The notes under the pieces are model-generated. The model was given only the letters and a program-made list of their open reading frames with translations, was not told the DNA's origin and made no database searches. 39,653 nucleotides of DNA, from assembly GCA_007132975.1 (NCBI GenBank), contig SLNO01000080.1:1-39653 (forward strand), given 5' to 3'. The DNA is from Balneolales bacterium. Lineage in GTDB: Bacteria > Bacteroidota > Rhodothermia > Balneolales > Natronogracilivirgulaceae. Position 1 is the first letter of the stretch, and each line of letters opens with the position of its first letter. Positions 24,006 through 35,019 of this stretch are shown here, in pieces. Both the position numbers and the translations under genes were made by a program.

Positions 24006-25325
24006 CTAGACCACTCTTCTGAGCAGAACTCCGAAATGACCGTCACATTTGTGGACGTGAGGCAAGGTCTGATAGGATTTACCGTCCTCTGCAAGCACTT
24101 CTTCGGGCAGGTAGTCCTCCAGGTTTTCCAGTTCGAAATTGTCGTATTCTTTGAGAAATGCATGGATCCGGTCCATGTTTTCTTCCGGTTCAATTGAGCA
24201 GGTGGAGTAGACAAGCCGGCCGCCTCTTTTTACCATGTTGGCAGCGGCATCAAGAAGTTCATCCTGCTGGCGAGTGAATTCTTCGAGGTCTGCCTCGTTA
24301 CGTCGCCAACGAAGATCCGCCCGTTTTGCAAGGACCCCGGTGCCGGAGCAGGGGGCGTCGAGCAGGACGGCATCCACCAGTTTGAACCGTTCGGCGGTTA
24401 TATCTGCGCGCTGCACCTTCACGATTTCTGCTCCATAGTTGGTGACGTTCTCAGCAATGAGTGCAATTCGTTCCGGTGAGATGTCGACGGCAAGTATGCT
24501 GCCTTGGTTCTGCATCATGTCGCAGAGCATGATGGTCTTGGTTCCGGGAGCAGCGCAAAGGTCATAGACATCTTCTCCCGGCTGCGGATCGAGGATGGTG
24601 GGGGCAAATCCGGCGGCGATATCCTGTACCTGTGCAAAACCTTTCTGGAACCACGCCTTGGAACGTACCTTCTGGAGGCTGTTCACTTTGTAATAGCCAG
24701 GCAGCCAGTCACTTTCTTCAAATTCGATATCAGCCTTGTCCATCCTGAGCTTGAAGTTCTTGTGATTGGTTTTAAGTCCGTTGACACGCAGGAAGTAGGA
24801 GGGAGTCTGATTGTTGTACTGCATGAGCCGGAAAGCTTCGCGCTCGCCAAACCGTTCGATCCATCTTCTCACAAGCCATTCAGGGTGAGAGAAGGTAGTG
24901 GCTACAAGCTTGGTCCGGTCCTCGAAATCGGGGCGCGGCAGGTTGGGCATATCCCGCTGTACACGCCGCAGAATTGCGTTCATGAGGTCGCCGCTGCGAG
25001 AGCCTCCCAGAGTCTTTGCGAGTTCAACGGCTTCGTTCACTGCGGCATAGTCAGGGGTGCCGTCCATGAAGAGCAGGTCGTAGAGGCCTATGCGAAGGAT
25101 ATTCTTGAACTGCAGATTCATATCATCGACTGCAACGGCGCTGAAGCGTGAAATGAGAAAGTCCAGATAGCTTCTGCGTCGCAGTATGCCCTGCACATAT
25201 TCGTTTGCCTGCTGGCGTTCCTGTCCCTCCAGTTTGTTCAATATCTTGGAGTCGGTTTTTTTGAACTCCTCAAAATGGTTTAGTGCTTGTACGCTTACTT
25301 GACGTGCTGTTTCAGTCTGTTCCAA
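24006..25325 (-). CDS. rsmB: 16S rRNA m5C967 methyltransferase RsmB
   Basis: This 439-aa protein methylates cytosine in 16S rRNA. An N-terminal NusB-like RNA-binding domain (about 5-140) is followed by the SAM-dependent domain. The SAM motif is DLCAAPGTKT, and the two catalytic cysteines lie in DAPCSGTG (near 322) and YSTCSIEPEEN (near 372). The only usable start is a TTG at 25325. No ATG lies upstream before an in-frame stop ten codons earlier, and the next internal ATG would remove most of the NusB-like domain. Just upstream on the coding strand is a run of eight A. The gene is divergent from atpD across a 297-nt region. Confidence 0.95.
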   Translation of the reverse strand: MEQTETARQVSVQALNHFEEFKKTDSKILNKLEGQERQQANEYVQGILRRRSYLDFLISRFSAVAVDDMNLQFKNILRIGLYDLLFMDGTPDYAAVNEAVELAKTLGGSRSGDLMNAILRRVQRDMPNLPRPDFEDRTKLVATTFSHPEWLVRRWIERFGEREAFRLMQYNNQTPSYFLRVNGLKTNHKNFKLRMDKADIEFEESDWLPGYYKVNSLQKVRSKAWFQKGFAQVQDIAAGFAPTILDPQPGEDVYDLCAAPGTKTIMLCDMMQNQGSILAVDISPERIALIAENVTNYGAEIVKVQRADITAERFKLVDAVLLDAPCSGTGVLAKRADLRWRRNEADLEEFTRQQDELLDAAANMVKRGGRLVYSTCSIEPEENMDRIHAFLKEYDNFELENLEDYLPEEVLAEDGKSYQTLPHVHKCDGHFGVLLRRVV

Positions 25326-27110
<1,785 letters not shown>

Positions 27111-27158
27111 CGCCGGTTTCAATCCGAATTCCAATGCAACTGTAACTTTGCTTCTTCT

Positions 27159-27554
27159 ATGAAAGCTCACATATTAACTCCGCGCGGCCCTGTATTTGAA
27201 GGTGAGGTAGAGGGGATTAGAATGCCCGGGATCGAGGGTGGTTTTGAGGTGCTCAAAGACCACTCTCCGTTGGTGTCCATTCTCGATATCGGGAAGTTGG
27301 TGGTTCGCATACCTGAAAAGCCCGAACTGACATATGCTATCAGCGGTGGGTTTACCGAGATTAAGGACAACAACGTTATTGTGATGGCCGAGGAGGCCAT
27401 ACCCTCAGAAAAAATCGACAGGGAAACGGAGCGGGCAAGGGAGTCGGAGCTGGAGCAGGAGCTGAAAAAGCACAAGATATTCACAGACGAGCATAAAAGA
27501 ACTCATCGACAGCTCCGCGTCGTTAAAAATCGATTGTACGTCGCAGGCAGTTGA
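27159..27554 (+). CDS. atpC: F1F0 ATP synthase subunit epsilon
   Basis: This 131-aa protein is the central-stalk epsilon subunit. The N-terminal beta-sandwich (about 1-85, TPRGPVFEGEVEGIRMPGIEGGFEVL then DHSPLV) is well conserved. The C-terminal helical hairpin (about 88-131) is rich in Glu, Arg and Lys, the part that can inhibit ATP hydrolysis. It is the second gene of an atpD-atpC operon and converges on the penicillin-binding protein gene with a 113-nt gap lacking an obvious terminator. Confidence 0.95.
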   Translation: MKAHILTPRGPVFEGEVEGIRMPGIEGGFEVLKDHSPLVSILDIGKLVVRIPEKPELTYAISGGFTEIKDNNVIVMAEEAIPSEKIDRETERARESELEQELKKHKIFTDEHKRTHRQLRVVKNRLYVAGS

Positions 27555-27667
27555 TTCTCCTATCTGATTCCCCTTCGACCGTCTTGAAACCTGATCTGGT
27601 ACCCGTAACCTGATGCCACCGATAGGGTAACCCGTGAAGCTTCATCGTAGCGCAAACAGGCTGATGC

Positions 27668-30055
27668 TTACCAGCTGATGCGGCTGGGTCTCGTTGTTTC
27701 CGTTTCACGCTCTTCCGGAGGCTGCTCCATTATGAATCCCTGAGGTTGCTGGAATGCATCTCTGCTCCAGGGGACATTCGAATCATTAGCACAGCTCTGG
27801 ATGAACTGACCTACAATGGGCAGCGCCGTCCGGGCGCCCTGGCCAACCTGTGTGCCCTGTGGAAATATGATACGCCTGTCTTCTCCTCCAACCCATGCGC
27901 CAGCCACAAGGTGGGGCATCATTGCCACGAACCAGTTGTCTGCGCTGTTCTGCGTGGTTCCGGTCTTGCCTGCGATATCCTGAGTGATATTAAACATCCA
28001 GTTCATTCTGTTGCCGGTACCTACCCAGCCCTGTCCGCCACGGATGACACCGCGCATCATGTCGATCATGATGTATGCGGTTTCGGGGCTGATCACTTCC
28101 TGCTGGCTTGGAGAACGGAACTCCTGCAGCACATTCCCTTCGGCGTCTTCAATACGCGTGACGGCGTATGGTTCTATGTGCACACCCATATTCGCAAAGG
28201 TGGTATAGGCACTTGTGAGTTCAAGAAGGCTGGAATGGGCTGTTCCAAGTGCGATGGCGGGGTTTGTGGCGATCGGAGTTCGATTCATCCCCATTCTGCG
28301 AGCGAAATCTGCGATTTTTTCTCCGGCCGGACGCAGATCTTCCAGGCGGTTGGTACCCGGAGCACCTGCAAGCTCGGGCAGCAGCCGAACGGTCACGTTG
28401 TTAAGACTTCTGCCAATGGCTTCCCTGAGCGTAATCATCTCAGGCCCGCTGGGAATGACCGGATCCCTTGGCGACCAACGGTCTCCGCTGACATCGAAGA
28501 AGTTGACAGGATACTTGGAAAACCTGTGAAACGGCCGATAGCCGTTGTCGATAGCCACGGCGTAGACGAATGGTTTGAACGTGGAACCTGTTTGACGGCG
28601 AAGCTGGTGCACGTTATCGCGCTGGATGCTGCTGTAGTCCGAACCCCCAACCCAGGCAAGGATGTTTCCGTTGGAGGGATCTATTGCGACGAACCCAGCT
28701 TCCAGCCGTGCGCGGGCACGTTTTACGGAGTCAACAAACGCCTCATCCATTTTCAGAAGATCGAGAATTTCGTTTCTGTTTCCCCGTCCGTCTCTGCGGT
28801 ATTGTTCAAATCGCTCAGTCTCCTCAAGAAAACTGTTAAGGAACCCTGGGTATTGGGACCAGAGCTTGTCCATGTAGGTGTCGCTGCCCGGGGTTGTCCA
28901 TTCCTGCTCGAAGCTGCGCTGGTGCCGTTCAAGTTGTGATTTCAGCGCCTCCTCGGCATACTGTTGCATGCGGGAGTCGATGGTGGTGTGGATGACGAGC
29001 CCGTCGCGGTAAAGGTCATATCCATTCTCCGAAGCCCAGCCCTGTATCTGCTGCCGCACATATTGTCCAAAGTACCGGCTTTCCCTGCCGGCCCGGAAGG
29101 GTGGATTGTAGTCCAGTTCGAGTGGCGTCACACGGAACTGGGCGAACTCGTCAGGTGTAATGAAACCGTGGCGCATCATCTGCGAGAGCACCACATTCCT
29201 CCTTTGCATGGAGCGTTCGGGACGGGTTCTGGGATTGAGTGCCGATACTGCTTGCAAACTGCCGATGAGTGTCGCCGCTTCAGGGACAGTCAGGTCGCCG
29301 GCCGGCTTGTTGAAATGTGTATGAGCCGCTGTCTCGATGCCAAAAGCGCTGTTGCTGAACTCCACGGTATTGAGGTACATCTCAATGATTTCCTGTTTCG
29401 TGTAGTTCTGCTCGATCTGGATGGCAGTGATGATTTCACGAAGCTTTCGGGTGACACTGACTTCGCGGCCGATGGAGCGGTAGAGGTTTCTTGCAAGCTG
29501 TTGGGAAATAGTGGATCCACCCTGAGGATTTCCACGCATCAGGTGATAGGGAATGGCCAGTGTCCGGTACATGTCAATTCCCCAGTGTGTGTAGAAGCGA
29601 TGGTCCTCAGTGGCTACAAGCGCGTCGATCACATTCGGGGAAATATCCTGATAGCGAATATAGGTCCGGTTCTCTGTGAAGTATTTATCCAGGACCTGGC
29701 CGTCGCGGCTGACAACGAAGCTCGCGATGTCAGTTTGGGGGTTTTCCAGCTCTTCAATGGAAGGGAGTCCTTGTGCCAGATAGAAAAAGAAAAGTGTTCC
29801 GCCAATGAGCCCGGCGATGATCAATCCTCCAAAAGCCCCGAAGATATGCATCCAGCCTATTTCCCTTGAATATCCTCGTGAGGAGTACATCTTTTTTTTG
29901 CCACCTGAGCCCTTTGATTTCCCGGAAGGCGCCTTGAGATCTTTTCCGGTAATCTTCTCGGAAGGGTTCTTTCTCTTTCGGGCGATCTCACGCCGATACT
30001 CCGGATCGTTCAGGTATCGCTCCATGTCCATATCATCAAAATCTTTGCCAGTCAT
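27668..30055 (-). CDS. Class A penicillin-binding protein (PBP1A family)
   Basis: This 795-aa bifunctional enzyme polymerises and crosslinks peptidoglycan. A 70-residue basic cytoplasmic tail, including a Lys/Gly/Ser-rich stretch, precedes one membrane segment (about 70-94). The glycosyltransferase 51 domain follows, with the catalytic Glu in ATEDHRFYTHWGID and QGGSTISQQLARN. The transpeptidase domain has all three motifs: STFK in RQTGSTFKPF, SLNN in IGRSLNN and KTG in GKTGTTQNSADNW. ATG 30055 lies 3 nt after the stop of the LpxH-like gene, so it is the third gene of an envelope operon. The C-terminus is short with a Pro/Glu/Arg tail and no extra domain. Confidence 0.96.
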   Translation of the reverse strand: MTGKDFDDMDMERYLNDPEYRREIARKRKNPSEKITGKDLKAPSGKSKGSGGKKKMYSSRGYSREIGWMHIFGAFGGLIIAGLIGGTLFFFYLAQGLPSIEELENPQTDIASFVVSRDGQVLDKYFTENRTYIRYQDISPNVIDALVATEDHRFYTHWGIDMYRTLAIPYHLMRGNPQGGSTISQQLARNLYRSIGREVSVTRKLREIITAIQIEQNYTKQEIIEMYLNTVEFSNSAFGIETAAHTHFNKPAGDLTVPEAATLIGSLQAVSALNPRTRPERSMQRRNVVLSQMMRHGFITPDEFAQFRVTPLELDYNPPFRAGRESRYFGQYVRQQIQGWASENGYDLYRDGLVIHTTIDSRMQQYAEEALKSQLERHQRSFEQEWTTPGSDTYMDKLWSQYPGFLNSFLEETERFEQYRRDGRGNRNEILDLLKMDEAFVDSVKRARARLEAGFVAIDPSNGNILAWVGGSDYSSIQRDNVHQLRRQTGSTFKPFVYAVAIDNGYRPFHRFSKYPVNFFDVSGDRWSPRDPVIPSGPEMITLREAIGRSLNNVTVRLLPELAGAPGTNRLEDLRPAGEKIADFARRMGMNRTPIATNPAIALGTAHSSLLELTSAYTTFANMGVHIEPYAVTRIEDAEGNVLQEFRSPSQQEVISPETAYIMIDMMRGVIRGGQGWVGTGNRMNWMFNITQDIAGKTGTTQNSADNWFVAMMPHLVAGAWVGGEDRRIIFPQGTQVGQGARTALPIVGQFIQSCANDSNVPWSRDAFQQPQGFIMEQPPEERETETTRPSRISW

Positions 30056-30058
30056 TTC

Positions 30059-30886
30059 CTATGTGTCCACAGTGGTAAGGCCGGTTGCAAGTAAATGTCT
30101 TTCCGCATCCCATGTAACGATTTCAAAAGTCTTGTTTGCATACAGACCAAGGGAATAATTTTCTCCGAAACTCCCGCAGTTCATACAAGTAAGACCGTGC
30201 TGCTTCCAAAGTACCGGATGATGGTGGTGTCCATAGACAACGGCCTGGACCCGGCTATCGGTCAGAACTCTGTTTCGTGCCCAGGCATCCAACTCAACAC
30301 GCCGCCGTGAGTCGGGATGAGCGATATCCCTTTTCCGGCTGGTTCCGGAAAAAAGCCTCATCCCGGCCCATCCCATACGTGGTGGCAAAAATGTCTGGTA
30401 TAATTTGATAAAATACGAATTTCTCAGGATACGATGCATGCGAGGACGCGGAAGACCCATGGCAGGATCACTAAGCCCATCGCCGTGCAGAACCATGATG
30501 GTAATATGAGCATCCTCCAGGATCCTGTATTCATGTTCGAGGTCGAATCCCAGCTTACTCAGATAACCATTGGTCCAGTTATCATGATTACCGGTCACAA
30601 ATAGCGTATGACTACCCGTCTGGTTGTGGAATTGCTGAAAGTGCTGGAGGACCCTTTGTCCAACTGGAGGAACCCTGTCTCCCGGGTACTCCATCCAGTA
30701 ATCAAAAAAATCACCCAGAATCACGATTTCGAGTTCATGTTCCTTGCAAAAATCAATCAGATGCATAAGCTGCTCTTCGAGCACCCGGTTTTTCTCATAG
30801 GTATAGGCGCCCAAGTGTACATCCGAAATAAAAACCCTGGAGCGTGATGGGATTACTTTTCTGCTATTTATTTCTGTAGATGACAA
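30059..30886 (-). CDS. lpxH: UDP-2,3-diacylglucosamine hydrolase, LpxH-like
   Basis: This 275-aa metallophosphoesterase has the complete dinuclear metal site: ISDVHLG, GDFFDYW, GNHD, LHGDG and GHHHHP. The order and the 60-80 residue cap between the GDG and GHHHHP motifs fit LpxH-type enzymes that make lipid X in lipid A synthesis. Placement between a polyprenyl synthase gene and a penicillin-binding protein gene supports an envelope role. The start is a TTG at 30886 inside the upstream gene (23-nt overlap), suggesting translational coupling; no ATG precedes the first catalytic motif. Another metallophosphoesterase of the same superfamily is possible but less likely. Confidence 0.85.
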   Translation of the reverse strand: MSSTEINSRKVIPSRSRVFISDVHLGAYTYEKNRVLEEQLMHLIDFCKEHELEIVILGDFFDYWMEYPGDRVPPVGQRVLQHFQQFHNQTGSHTLFVTGNHDNWTNGYLSKLGFDLEHEYRILEDAHITIMVLHGDGLSDPAMGLPRPRMHRILRNSYFIKLYQTFLPPRMGWAGMRLFSGTSRKRDIAHPDSRRRVELDAWARNRVLTDSRVQAVVYGHHHHPVLWKQHGLTCMNCGSFGENYSLGLYANKTFEIVTWDAERHLLATGLTTVDT

Positions 30887-31883
30887 AGCGTATGAATTCA
30901 GAAAAAATATCCCGCGTCTCAGACTCGGGGAAATCGTTTAGCAGGATGAGTGCCTTGCCGGCGTGCTCTTCCATTTTGCGTTTAGCATAATCAATGCCGC
31001 CTTTTTGCATCACAAACGTCCGTATTTTATCAACTTCTTCGGGATTTTTCCCTTTTTTCCTGTACAGCCACTTCATTTTCCTGCGTTCCAGCAGGGATGC
31101 TCCCTCAAGCGCGGCGATAAAAGGCAAGGTGATTTTTCTTTCAAGGATATCATTTCCAGCTGTTTTGCCGGTTTCACGCAGGCTGTAGTCCAGAAGGTCA
31201 TCGCGTATCTGAAAAGCAATTCCAATGTGGTTGCCTATTTCCTGCATGCGTGTCCGCACCTCCGAATCGGCTGAGGCGCTTATGGCCCCGCATTCGCAGC
31301 ATGCTACCAGGAGGCTGCCAGTTTTTTCCGTTATTATCTGGTAATACTTTTCTTCCGTCATATTTTGCAGCTTGGAGGCTTTGAGCTGTCTCAATTCCCC
31401 TTCGCTCATGCGCTTGACGGCAGTAGAAAGAACTTTCAGCAGCTCAAATTCATTCGTGTCCACTGCCACCAGCAAACCTTTGGCCAGCAGGAAATCACCA
31501 AACAGCACACTTGCTTTGTTTTTCCAAACCTTGTTGATGCTCAGAAAGCCCCGGCGTTGGTCAGCTTCATCCACCACATCGTCGTGTATCAGTGTGGCCG
31601 TGTGCAGCAGTTCTATCATGGTGGCCGCAACGTAGGACCGTTCATTGATACCGCCGCAAATTTTTGCCGATAGCAGTACGAGCAAGGGACGCATCTGTTT
31701 CCCCTTCATGCGCATGAGGTACCTGATGATGCGGTTCAGCAGAAATACGTCCGTGTCCAGATGCCTGCGAAAATGCGCCTGAAACGTTTCCAGTTCGGCT
31801 GCAATAGGTTTTTGAATGTCATCAAGAGACTTCAAGGGTACTGAAACAGTGGCGGATTTGTCATTGACTGCGGCTTCGTTCAT
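30864..31883 (-). CDS. Long-chain polyprenyl diphosphate synthase
   Basis: This 339-aa protein is a trans-isoprenyl diphosphate synthase. The first Asp-rich motif appears as LIHDDVVDEADQRRG and the second as FQIRDDLLDY, with GKQMRP before the first. The residues before the first Asp-rich motif (IELLHTATL) are small, and the length fits octaprenyl/heptaprenyl synthases supplying quinone tails, rather than the short-chain farnesyl type. It is the first gene of a three-gene minus-strand operon with lpxH and the class A PBP. ATTATAAT at 31907-31914, 23 nt upstream of the ATG, may hold its -10. Exact chain length cannot be read. Confidence 0.93.
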   Translation of the reverse strand: MNEAAVNDKSATVSVPLKSLDDIQKPIAAELETFQAHFRRHLDTDVFLLNRIIRYLMRMKGKQMRPLLVLLSAKICGGINERSYVAATMIELLHTATLIHDDVVDEADQRRGFLSINKVWKNKASVLFGDFLLAKGLLVAVDTNEFELLKVLSTAVKRMSEGELRQLKASKLQNMTEEKYYQIITEKTGSLLVACCECGAISASADSEVRTRMQEIGNHIGIAFQIRDDLLDYSLRETGKTAGNDILERKITLPFIAALEGASLLERRKMKWLYRKKGKNPEEVDKIRTFVMQKGGIDYAKRKMEEHAGKALILLNDFPESETRDIFSEFIRFVIYRNK

Positions 31884-32026
31884 GCAAAAGTTGGGCTCAA
31901 TTTGAGATTATAATTTGGTATCTTGCATCTGATGTGCGGCTTTGTCCGCCCTGGTAATGGTATCAGGCATTTTTTTATTTGTGCAAAGTTAGCAGTTTTT
32001 TATCCACAAATCTTGAGAAAAAGACA
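31884..32026. other. Divergent promoter region between polyprenyl synthase and pfkA
   Basis: These 143 nt separate two divergent operons. ATTATAAT at 31907-31914 is palindromic and could serve as a -10 in either direction. TTTATTTG at 31974-31981 resembles a Bacteroidota -7 box for pfkA with one mismatch and no good -33 element. No gene is seen. Confidence 0.35.
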
Positions 32027-33004
32027 GTGAAAAAAATTCAACGCATAGCTGTTTTCACCAGCGGAGGGGACGCACCCGGTATGAACGCCGCAATACGTGC
32101 CTCTGTCCGGACTGCAACAAAAAACGGATTAAGTGTGATGGGCGTTCGTTTTGGATACCAAGGCATGATCGATGATGATTTTGTTGAAATGCACCATCAC
32201 AGCGTATCGAATATCCTGCAACGCGGGGGCACCATACTCAAATCTGCCCGCTCCAAAGACTTTCGTACTGCCGAAGGACGAAAAAAAGCAGTTGAAAACC
32301 TCCGGAAGCACAATATAGATGCCGTAGTGGCTATTGGCGGCGATGGAACCTTCCGGGGAGCTACGGAACTGTACGATGAATACCAGATACCCTTTGTCGG
32401 GGTACCAGGGACTATCGACAATGATCTTTACGGCACGGATGAGACGATAGGCTACGACACGGCCCTGAACACGGCGATGGAGGCCATCGACAAGATCAGG
32501 GACACGGCAGATGCCCATGATCGGATGTTTCTGGTGGAAGTTATGGGTCGCGAAGCCGGCTTTATTGCGCTTGAAACTGGCATTGCCACCGGGGCGGAGC
32601 TGATCCTGTTGCCGGAAGCCGTCAAAAAAATCGAATTTATCAAGGATAGCCTGAAAGAAGTGTTCAAGGTGCAGCGCCGAAGCAGCCTGGTCGTGGTTGC
32701 AGAGGGCGATCAGACGGGCGGTGCCTTGAATCTTGCAGAAAAACTGCAGGATGATTTCGGAAAATATGAGATGCGTGTAAGTGTGCTTGGACATTTGCAG
32801 CGGGGCGGTTCGCCGACTTCGCATGACAGAGTGCTTGCCAGCCGTTTGGGCAGTGCCGCTGTTGAAGCACTGTTGAACGGACACTATAATGTCATGGCCG
32901 GTGTCATAAATGACAAGAATGCGCTTACTCCCATGCACAAGACCTGGTCTGAAAAGAAGAGCATCAACTTTGAGCTGCTTGAACTGGCAAAGGTAATACG
33001 CTAA
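32027..33004 (+). CDS. pfkA: ATP-dependent 6-phosphofructokinase
   Basis: This 325-aa enzyme phosphorylates fructose 6-phosphate in glycolysis. SGGDAPGMN (12-20) starts the ATP site, GGDG is at 104-107 and PGTIDND at 127-133 includes the catalytic Asp. MGREAGFIAL and GHLQRGGSP complete the family pattern. Gly in GGDG and in PGTIDND, where pyrophosphate enzymes carry Asp and Lys, points to ATP as donor. GTG at 32027 is chosen because it begins directly before the first strand; an in-frame TTG at 31979 would add 16 unrelated residues. It is followed 14 nt later by pgi and begins a sugar-phosphate operon. Confidence 0.97.
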   Translation: MKKIQRIAVFTSGGDAPGMNAAIRASVRTATKNGLSVMGVRFGYQGMIDDDFVEMHHHSVSNILQRGGTILKSARSKDFRTAEGRKKAVENLRKHNIDAVVAIGGDGTFRGATELYDEYQIPFVGVPGTIDNDLYGTDETIGYDTALNTAMEAIDKIRDTADAHDRMFLVEVMGREAGFIALETGIATGAELILLPEAVKKIEFIKDSLKEVFKVQRRSSLVVVAEGDQTGGALNLAEKLQDDFGKYEMRVSVLGHLQRGGSPTSHDRVLASRLGSAAVEALLNGHYNVMAGVINDKNALTPMHKTWSEKKSINFELLELAKVIR

Positions 33005-33018
33005 TACATCACTACATC

Positions 33019-34314
33019 ATGGTAACTGTTGAAACAAAAAAGGCCCTTGCGTTCCTTTCGGATGAGGAGCGCAATCTGGCTTCAAGGGTCGTGAACGAAG
33101 CCTCTGAACAACTTGACAAGAGAACGGGCAAAGGAACCGAATGGCTTGGCTGGCAGGATATCCTCAGCGAGCCCAACGATGCCCTTCTTGAGAACATGGA
33201 GTCAGTCGGCTCAGAAATACACAATAAGGCGGATGTCTTCATCATCTGCGGTATCGGCGGCTCCTATCTTGGAGCCCGTGCGGTCATCGAGGCCCTGACT
33301 CCTGAATTCAATGAACGCGGACCTGAAATTATCTATGCCGGGCACCATATCTCGGGCCGGTATCTGCAAAAGCTCATCGAGCACCTTGAGAAGCCGAAGC
33401 CCGGTGGTATGTCCAAACAGGTCTATCTCAATGTCATTTCCAAATCCGGCACCACCATGGAGACGGCCATTGCCTTCCGAATCCTGAGAAAGTGGATGCA
33501 TGAGCGCTACGGTGATGATGCCGTGGCACGGATATTCTGTACCACCAGCAAGGAAGGCGGGGCGTTGAACAGGATCATCGATGCGCACGGTTACCGCAAG
33601 TTCATTCTTCCGGATGATGTGGGCGGAAGATTTTCGGTACTCACGCCTGTCGGCCTGCTTCCGATTGCCGCTGCCGGGATTGATGTCAAACGGCTTTATT
33701 ACGGAGCGGTGGACAGCTACAGGCATTTGCAGAAGCAGCGGGAGAATTTACTGGATTACGTGACGACCAGGTATGGCCTGTACAAGAAAGGGTTCGCCAT
33801 TGATCTGATTACTACCTTCGAACCGTCACTTGTTTCCATGGGTGGATGGCTCCAGCAGCTATACGGAGAGAGTGAGGGAAAGAACGGCCAGGGGCTGTTT
33901 CCAGCTGTTGCGCAATATTCCACGGACCTGCACAGTCTTGGACAGATGGTGCAGGATGGAAAGCGCAATATTATGGAGACGTTTCTGCACATCCGTGATG
34001 CTCAGCCGACACTGACGCTCGCAGACGATCCCAGGGATTATGACGGTTTGAACTACCTCTCGGGAAAAACCATGGAAGAGGTGAACGAAAAAGCTTTCCA
34101 GGGCACAGTTCAGGCACACAACGAAGGAGGCGTTCCGGTTTTTACTGTCCTTCTGGACAAGCAGGATGTCGATAGTATCGGACATGCTATTTACTACTTC
34201 GAACTTGCCACTGCCATATTCGTGTACGCGCTTGGTGAGAATCCTTTTGACCAGCCTGGCGTTGAGGCCTATAAAAAGGCAATGTTCCGGCTTTTAGGCA
34301 AACAGGATGGGTGA
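33019..34314 (+). CDS. pgi: Glucose-6-phosphate isomerase
   Basis: This 431-aa enzyme interconverts glucose 6-phosphate and fructose 6-phosphate. It is the short bacterial type, close in length to the Bacillus enzymes. The phosphate-binding region appears as GIGGSYLGARA and ISKSGTTMET, and the catalytic region as GGRFSVLTPVGLLP and GESEGKNGQGLFP. It lies between pfkA (14-nt gap) and a deoxynucleoside kinase gene whose start overlaps its last 8 nt (ATGGGTGA). Substrate and product are shared with pfkA, so the pairing is metabolically sensible. Confidence 0.97.
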   Translation: MVTVETKKALAFLSDEERNLASRVVNEASEQLDKRTGKGTEWLGWQDILSEPNDALLENMESVGSEIHNKADVFIICGIGGSYLGARAVIEALTPEFNERGPEIIYAGHHISGRYLQKLIEHLEKPKPGGMSKQVYLNVISKSGTTMETAIAFRILRKWMHERYGDDAVARIFCTTSKEGGALNRIIDAHGYRKFILPDDVGGRFSVLTPVGLLPIAAAGIDVKRLYYGAVDSYRHLQKQRENLLDYVTTRYGLYKKGFAIDLITTFEPSLVSMGGWLQQLYGESEGKNGQGLFPAVAQYSTDLHSLGQMVQDGKRNIMETFLHIRDAQPTLTLADDPRDYDGLNYLSGKTMEEVNEKAFQGTVQAHNEGGVPVFTVLLDKQDVDSIGHAIYYFELATAIFVYALGENPFDQPGVEAYKKAMFRLLGKQDG

Positions 34315-34957
34315 CATGAAGCAGAAAAAAAGTCCGGATTTCTATTACTATGCGGTTGCCGGAAACATTGGTGCCGGCAAATCATCCTTGACCACACTGC
34401 TGGCCAAGCACTATAAGTGGCGAGCCTATTATGAGTCGGTGGATGACAACCCATATCTCACCGATTTCTATGACGACATGAGGCGATGGAGCTTTAACCT
34501 TCAGGTCTATTTCCTGTCAAGCAGGTTTCGTAGCCAGAAAGAAATCGTCAGCACGCGTCAAAGCTTCATACAGGACCGCACCATATACGAAGATGTGGAG
34601 ATCTTTGCCAAGAATCTCTACCAGATGGGGCTGATGAGCAAACGAGATTTCGAGAACTACAGCAACCTTTTTCACGAAATGGTCGATTTTCTGACGCCGC
34701 CAGACCTGCTTATCTATCTGCGGGCCGATGTACCCACTCTGGTCAGGCAGATCCAGCAAAGGGGGAGGGATTATGAGAGTACCATTCGAATAGAGTACCT
34801 CGAACGCCTCAACACACTGTATGAAGACTGGATCAAGCGATATCCGCACGAAAAGCTGATTATTGACACCGATCATCTTGATTTTGTCAACAATGGAGAA
34901 GATCTGGGCAAGATTATAGAAATCATTGAACAAAGGAGGTTTGGTCTGTTTTCATAG
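34307..34957 (+). CDS. Deoxynucleoside kinase (deoxyadenosine/deoxyguanosine kinase-like)
   Basis: This 216-aa salvage kinase phosphorylates deoxynucleosides at the 5' position. The P-loop GNIGAGKSS lies at 19-27, the substrate Glu is in ESVDDNPYL (about 43-51), and the DRTIYED motif is at 90-96. An arginine-rich lid (QQRGRDYE) follows. Sequence features fit the dAdo/dGuo kinase branch of the family rather than thymidine kinase. ATG 34307 overlaps the end of pgi by 8 nt; ATG 34316 is an alternative three codons in. The overlap implies co-translation with a sugar-isomerase gene, an unusual pairing. Nucleoside preference is inferred. Confidence 0.93.
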   Translation: MGDMKQKKSPDFYYYAVAGNIGAGKSSLTTLLAKHYKWRAYYESVDDNPYLTDFYDDMRRWSFNLQVYFLSSRFRSQKEIVSTRQSFIQDRTIYEDVEIFAKNLYQMGLMSKRDFENYSNLFHEMVDFLTPPDLLIYLRADVPTLVRQIQQRGRDYESTIRIEYLERLNTLYEDWIKRYPHEKLIIDTDHLDFVNNGEDLGKIIEIIEQRRFGLFS

Positions 34958-34959
34958 CG

Positions 34960-34990
34960 TTGTTTATCAATGCATATTTTGTTAACTTTA
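34960..34990 (+). promoter_or_regulatory. Candidate promoter of the DUF177-rpmF-fab operon
   Basis: TTG (34960-34962), a 20-nt spacer and TAACTTTA (34983-34990) fit the Bacteroidota promoter pattern with one mismatch in the -7 box. Transcription would begin near 34997, about 23 nt before ATG 35020. Confidence 0.5.
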
Positions 34991-35019
34991 TCAGCTTTGA
35001 AACAAACGCATCACCGACT

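Noticed and set aside
27746..28939. Long open frame (397 codons) on the plus strand inside the penicillin-binding protein gene
   Set aside because: It is antisense to a fully conserved PBP with all catalytic motifs, has no recognisable domain, and arises from codon bias of the real gene. The same applies to 28964-29869, 19824-20756 and 21601-22446.
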